In this document: positions 5,119 through 8,155 of the stretch, piece by piece | Layout of the letters: each line of letters opens with the position of its first letter | How positions within the stretch are numbered: the first letter of the stretch is position 1 | NCBI GenBank assembly: GCA_014238825.1 | Contig: JABAAI010000038.1 | Location: 1-8,155, forward strand | Direction of reading: 5' to 3' | From: Leptospirales bacterium | GTDB taxonomy: Bacteria > Spirochaetota > Leptospiria > Leptospirales > Leptonemataceae | Length of the DNA stretch: 8,155 bases | The notes under the pieces: generated by a model | Told to the model about the DNA's origin: nothing | Database searches by the model: none | The model's input: only the letters and a program-made list of their open reading frames with translations | Translations under genes and position numbers: made by a program

Positions 5119-6957
5119 GTGTGTGGTATAATCGCTTATATTGGTAGCAAAAGTGTTGAATCCGTAATACTTGTTTGTCTTACGCGTTTGGAGTACCGGG
5201 GCTATGATTCGGCAGGGATAGCTGTTTTGAACAACGGGGAATTGCAAGTCCGTAAAGCAGTAGGTAAAATTAAAGAACTAGAAATGCATCTTCAAGCCCA
5301 CCCCGTCACTGGTAATATTGGTATCGGTCATACGCGTTGGGCTACTCATGGCGAAGCAAATCAAATAAACGCCCATCCTCATACTGATAGCCAAAAAAAT
5401 CTTGCAGTGGCCCATAACGGTATAATTGAAAATTATTATGAGCTACGCCATGAGATGCTAGGCAAGGGCTATGTTTTCCATTCAGAAACAGACACTGAAG
5501 TGATCCCCTATCTAATCGAAGATAAGATGAAAGAGGGAGCAAGTATAGAAGATGCCCTGCATCATAGTATCTCACGGCTCAAGGGTCGTTATGCCTTTGT
5601 CTTAATTTCAGATCGTCAAGATAAAAAACTTTTCTTTGCCTGTGATGGTTCACCCTTGATTTACGCAAAAGGAGAAAATGACGTATTCCTATCCAGCGAT
5701 ATTCCGGCCGTAGTACCACTAGCCAAAGAAAATTATTATATTAGGAGTGGGGAATGGGGTTGGATTAAAGATGATGGAGAACTGGTGCTATTTGATAAGA
5801 AGAAGTCACCAAAAACTTACGAAACACATCAAATTAAAATTGAAGCAAAGGACACCGAAAAAAATAACTTCCCTCACTTTATGTTAAAAGAAATTTTCGA
5901 ACAGCCAAAGATCATCCGCTCTATCATTGAAAAACGGATCTGCTTAGACGAAGCTAAAGTCCTCTTTCCAGAAAAAGAAAGTGACAACTCCTACCTTGGT
6001 CGCCTTAGTCGCATTGTCCTAATCAGTGCGGGAACATCTTGGCATGCAGCTTTAGTTGGTAAACATTACTTAGAAAATATTGCTAAAATAACAACAGAAG
6101 TCGACATTTCTTCAGAGTTTCGCTATCGTAATCCCATAGTAAGTGGTGATACCAAAGTCCTTGCCATTTCACAAAGTGGCGAGACTGCAGATACCCTTGC
6201 TAGTATTTATGAAGCCAAGGCAAAATTTTTGCGCGTGATTGCCTTTGTAAATAATACTTACTCCACTATTGCCCGCGAAGCTAATGCCTATGTTGACCTA
6301 TTAGCAGGACCAGAAATTGGTGTCGCCTCGACAAAGGCCTACACCGCCCAAGTATTACATCTCATCCTTTATGCAAGTTTTTTATCGGAAATACGCTGGG
6401 TTAGCAAAAAAGAAGAGCGCAAAAAACTCTATAGCGAAATAAAAAAACTACCAGAACAAATTGAAGAAATTCTATCTCAAGCAGATATCATTAAACAGTG
6501 GGCTTGTGATTTCAAGCAAAGCAAGGACTTTGTATTTTTAGGCAGAGGGCTAAATCATGCCACAGCTCTAGAGGGGGCTTTGAAACTCAAAGAGCTGTCA
6601 TACATTCACGCCTCAGGTTATGCAGGAGGTGAATTTAAGCATGGTCCCATCGCCCTGATAACAGATCAAGTTCCGGTAGTTTGCATTGCTACCAAATGCG
6701 AAACATACGAAAAAATGCTATCTAATATCGAAGAAGTCAAAGCACGCAAAGGAAAGATTATCACCATTTCTAGCAAAGGAGATGAAAAGACAGCTAAACT
6801 CGCAGACTATAATTTTTCCATACCGGAATGTATCCCACTCCTTAGTCCTATTTTAAACGTAATACCTTTACAGCTTCTATCATACTATGTGTCCGTGGAG
6901 CGTGGCTGTCAACCAGACCAACCCCGCAACCTAGCAAAGTCAGTCACTGTGGAATAG
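5119..6957 (+). CDS. glmS: Glutamine-fructose-6-phosphate aminotransferase (isomerizing)
   Basis: GlmS makes glucosamine-6-phosphate from fructose-6-phosphate and glutamine, the committed step to UDP-GlcNAc for peptidoglycan and lipopolysaccharide. The protein has 612 residues (609 in E. coli) and all domains. The class II glutaminase domain (1 to about 240) has Cys2 as N-terminal nucleophile after Met removal, YRGYDSAG (26-33), HTRWATHG (71-78), HNGIIEN (99-105) and SETDTEV (122-128). The first SIS domain (about 290-430) carries SAGTSWHA (303-310), SQSGETADT (351-359) and GVASTKA (401-407). The second (about 460-600) carries FLGRGLNHATALEGALKLKE (473-492), and Glu492 and His508 are the expected sugar-isomerising residues. 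The C-terminus DQPRNLAKSVTVE is canonical, with Lys607. The start is GTG with a good Shine-Dalgarno. The upstream glycosyltransferase partner suggests a role in envelope glycan supply. Confidence 0.98.
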   Translation: MCGIIAYIGSKSVESVILVCLTRLEYRGYDSAGIAVLNNGELQVRKAVGKIKELEMHLQAHPVTGNIGIGHTRWATHGEANQINAHPHTDSQKNLAVAHNGIIENYYELRHEMLGKGYVFHSETDTEVIPYLIEDKMKEGASIEDALHHSISRLKGRYAFVLISDRQDKKLFFACDGSPLIYAKGENDVFLSSDIPAVVPLAKENYYIRSGEWGWIKDDGELVLFDKKKSPKTYETHQIKIEAKDTEKNNFPHFMLKEIFEQPKIIRSIIEKRICLDEAKVLFPEKESDNSYLGRLSRIVLISAGTSWHAALVGKHYLENIAKITTEVDISSEFRYRNPIVSGDTKVLAISQSGETADTLASIYEAKAKFLRVIAFVNNTYSTIAREANAYVDLLAGPEIGVASTKAYTAQVLHLILYASFLSEIRWVSKKEERKKLYSEIKKLPEQIEEILSQADIIKQWACDFKQSKDFVFLGRGLNHATALEGALKLKELSYIHASGYAGGEFKHGPIALITDQVPVVCIATKCETYEKMLSNIEEVKARKGKIITISSKGDEKTAKLADYNFSIPECIPLLSPILNVIPLQLLSYYVSVERGCQPDQPRNLAKSVTVE

Positions 6958-7000
6958 TTGTAAATAGTGAACTAGCCAACAATCTGAGTGCTAAGTATAT

Positions 7001-7033
7001 ATTTGTCCGCTATTTGTCTGTTATTTGTCTGTT
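7001..7033. repeat. Three tandem copies of an 11-bp unit
   Basis: The unit ATTTGTCTGTT appears at 7012-7022 and 7023-7033, preceded by ATTTGTCCGCT (7001-7011, two mismatches). A decayed fourth copy, ATGTGATAAAT, may follow. The period is about one helical turn. It lies between the convergent glmS and OmpA-lipoprotein genes. In the rest of that gap (6958-7098) I see no gene and no convincing terminator, only an eight-base direct repeat GAACTAGC at 6969 and 7073. Confidence 0.8.
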
Positions 7034-7098
7034 ATGTGATAAATAAAAAAGTCTCGATAACAAAGCTAAACAGAACTAGCTATTAAAAAAACCTATTT

Positions 7099-7815
7099 CT
7101 ACTGTGACAGTTTTAGAGTTGAAATATCAGGAATAAGAGCTATCTCAATTCTTCGATTGGCTTCCCTACCCTCTTTTTTGTCATTAGATTGGATCGGACG
7201 AGTATCGGCAAAACTAGCCGTACTAAGAAAACTAGGAGACATTCCAGCCGCGACCATCGTATGCAAAACTTTTAGTGCGCGAGTAGAGGCAAGCTCCCAA
7301 TTAGATGGGAAGCGAGGAGTATGTATTGGCACATTGTCCGTGTGTCCTTCAATCTGATATTTGCAATTTATATTTCCTTTTAAGATTTGTGTAATTTGTG
7401 TGATCGTACGGCTACCTTTTTTAGAAAGCACTGCAGAACCGCTATCGAATAAAACATCTGCTGGTAAAACTAAAACCGCTCGCCTACCAGACACACGCAC
7501 ATTTAAAGTACCAACATCAACTGAACTTTTGAAACGCTCTAATTGACTCACGATACTAAGATAATCTTCTTTTTCTTTTTGGCTAAGGCTGGTGTTTCCC
7601 GCCAGAATATTTCTCTCTAATTTAGCGGTATTGAGATCTTGCTTGTTTTCACTTAGGAGCTTAGCAAGTTTTTCATTCTTCGTACGCTCCTTATCCAAAT
7701 CTGACTTTATCTCTTTGTAATCGTCAAAGGAGACGCAAGCCACAAGAAATAGAACACAAAGACAACAAAAAAACTTTAAATACGATAACATCAAACAATT
7801 TCTATAAAAAACCAT
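7099..7815 (-). CDS. OmpA-family lipoprotein with coiled-coil stalk
   Basis: A likely outer-membrane lipoprotein that grips peptidoglycan through a C-terminal OmpA/MotB-like domain. From the ATG at 7815 it has 238 residues. The signal peptide (Arg5, Lys14, hydrophobic core 15-26) ends in lipobox LVAC, with Cys27 as lipidation site. Residues 30-70 are charged with heptad character (DLDKERTKNEKLAKLLSEN) and probably form a coiled coil. The OmpA domain (about 110-228) has VLFDSGSAVL (121-130), GHTDNVPI (157-164, with the diaminopimelate-binding Asp160), SNWELASTRA (171-180) and NRRIEIAL (220-227). TDNVPI and NWELASTRA resemble MotB, but a lipobox and no proton-channel helix argue against a stator subunit. 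GAGGGG eight bases before 7815 decides the start over a TTG at 7839 and an ATG at 7791. It follows the GT51 gene by 37 bases. Confidence 0.88.
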   Translation of the reverse strand: MVFYRNCLMLSYLKFFCCLCVLFLVACVSFDDYKEIKSDLDKERTKNEKLAKLLSENKQDLNTAKLERNILAGNTSLSQKEKEDYLSIVSQLERFKSSVDVGTLNVRVSGRRAVLVLPADVLFDSGSAVLSKKGSRTITQITQILKGNINCKYQIEGHTDNVPIHTPRFPSNWELASTRALKVLHTMVAAGMSPSFLSTASFADTRPIQSNDKKEGREANRRIEIALIPDISTLKLSQ

Positions 7816-7823
7816 CTCTATTG

Positions 7824-7829
7824 CCCCTC
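7824..7829 (-). promoter_or_regulatory. Shine-Dalgarno of the OmpA-lipoprotein gene
   Basis: GAGGGG on the minus strand is eight bases before the ATG at 7815. No other in-frame start has a comparable site. It lies in the short gap after the GT51 stop, consistent with translation from a shared transcript. Confidence 0.75.
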
Positions 7830-7852
7830 GGCTAAACAAAAAATTTTCTTAA

Positions 7853-8155
7853 CTAAAAAAACATGCTCTCTAATCTCTTCATTCGGCGCAAGACTCCCTC
7901 ATCCTTGCAAATGCTCAAAAATCTACAAGCAGATGGCTTTGGTAGAATGCTAACTAAAAAAGATGTCTCCTGTGGTTTCAAATGCTTTACTTGCTTAGAA
8001 AAGTAAAGCTGACTTGCCTCAGCTAGACCAAAGACACCATGCCCCCAATAGACATGATTCAAATACAACTCCAAGATTTGCTCCTTAGTCAAATTTCTTT
8101 CTAGAATAAATGCAATTCGTAACTCAGTTATTTTACGCCAAATACTCTTTTCTTG
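7853..8155 (-). CDS. GT51 peptidoglycan glycosyltransferase, C-terminal end (5' part outside window)
   Basis: The last 100 residues of a GT51 enzyme, which polymerises lipid II into glycan strands on the outer face of the inner membrane. The frame is open to the right edge. It shows RKITELRIAFILE (the RKxxE motif), LTKEQILELYLNHVYWGHG (the KxxILExYLN motif), FGLAEASQLYF and SFLVSILPKPS, all in family order. The sequence is closer to PBP1A-type GT domains than to E. coli MtgA in the YLNHVYWGHG segment. It stops about 25 residues after the final GT motif, so no transpeptidase domain follows: either a monofunctional transglycosylase or a truncated class A PBP. The stop comes right after a T7 run. 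The OmpA-lipoprotein gene begins 37 bases downstream on the same strand. Confidence 0.88.
   Translation of the reverse strand, partial: QEKSIWRKITELRIAFILERNLTKEQILELYLNHVYWGHGVFGLAEASQLYFSKQVKHLKPQETSFLVSILPKPSACRFLSICKDEGVLRRMKRLESMFF

Noticed and set aside
6958..7098. Rho-independent terminator for glmS or for the convergent lipoprotein gene
   Set aside because: Only a weak five-base AGCTA/TAGCT stem near 7063-7080 is seen, with no GC-rich stem and no well-placed T-tract on either strand.
7816..7839. TTG at 7839 as start of the OmpA lipoprotein
   Set aside because: The Shine-Dalgarno GAGGGG at 7824-7829 would lie inside the coding region, and the ATG at 7815 gives a normal lipoprotein signal peptide.
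7816..7855. A hidden transpeptidase domain beyond the GT51 stop, reached by frameshift
   Set aside because: Only 37 bases separate the stop from the next gene; a one-base shift adds about a dozen residues with no penicillin-binding motif.
1..8155. Mobile element, CRISPR, toxin-antitoxin or phage system
   Set aside because: No transposase, integrase, regular spaced repeats or paired small toxin genes are visible; the genes are core functions.

Overview
The window is AT-rich and carries ordinary chromosomal genes of a diderm, flagellated bacterium. The diderm call rests on a putative outer-membrane protein with a signal peptide and on a lipoprotein with a peptidoglycan-binding OmpA domain. The flagellum is shown by a FliN switch protein. 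The RNase P RNA is the bacterial A type. I cannot assign a phylum: no ribosomal RNA or other taxonomic marker is present.

Left part (1-2480, all on the minus strand). Reading in transcription order from the right: fliN, then serC 29 bases later, then a 67-residue unknown protein, then after a 218-base AT-rich gap the 5' end of a probable outer-membrane protein gene with its own near-consensus sigma70 promoter. serC (phosphoserine aminotransferase, serine and PLP synthesis) is broken by one frameshift at a six-base T run. Both halves keep family motifs, so the lesion is recent, a sequencing error, or bypassed by slippage.

Centre (2481-3898). rnpB on the plus strand has a clear promoter and a complete fold, P1 closing exactly. 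It runs tail-to-tail into rsmE (16S rRNA m3U1498 methyltransferase, minus strand) with essentially no space between. rsmE has a promoter and Shine-Dalgarno in a 146-base gap that it shares with a divergent glycosyltransferase gene.

Right part (3899-8155). A GT4-type glycosyltransferase and glmS form a plus-strand pair 17 bases apart. GlmS makes glucosamine-6-phosphate, the first committed step to UDP-GlcNAc, so the pair suggests envelope glycan synthesis. On the minus strand, converging on glmS, lie the 3' end of a GT51 peptidoglycan glycosyltransferase gene without a transpeptidase domain and, 37 bases downstream, an OmpA-domain lipoprotein gene; both act at the cell wall. The convergent gap holds a three-copy 11-bp tandem repeat.

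I see no mobile element, CRISPR array, tRNA, defence system or evidently novel multi-gene system. The points worth a second look are the serC frameshift, several short repeats in intergenic DNA, the unknown small protein, and departures from consensus in RsmE and the GT51 protein.
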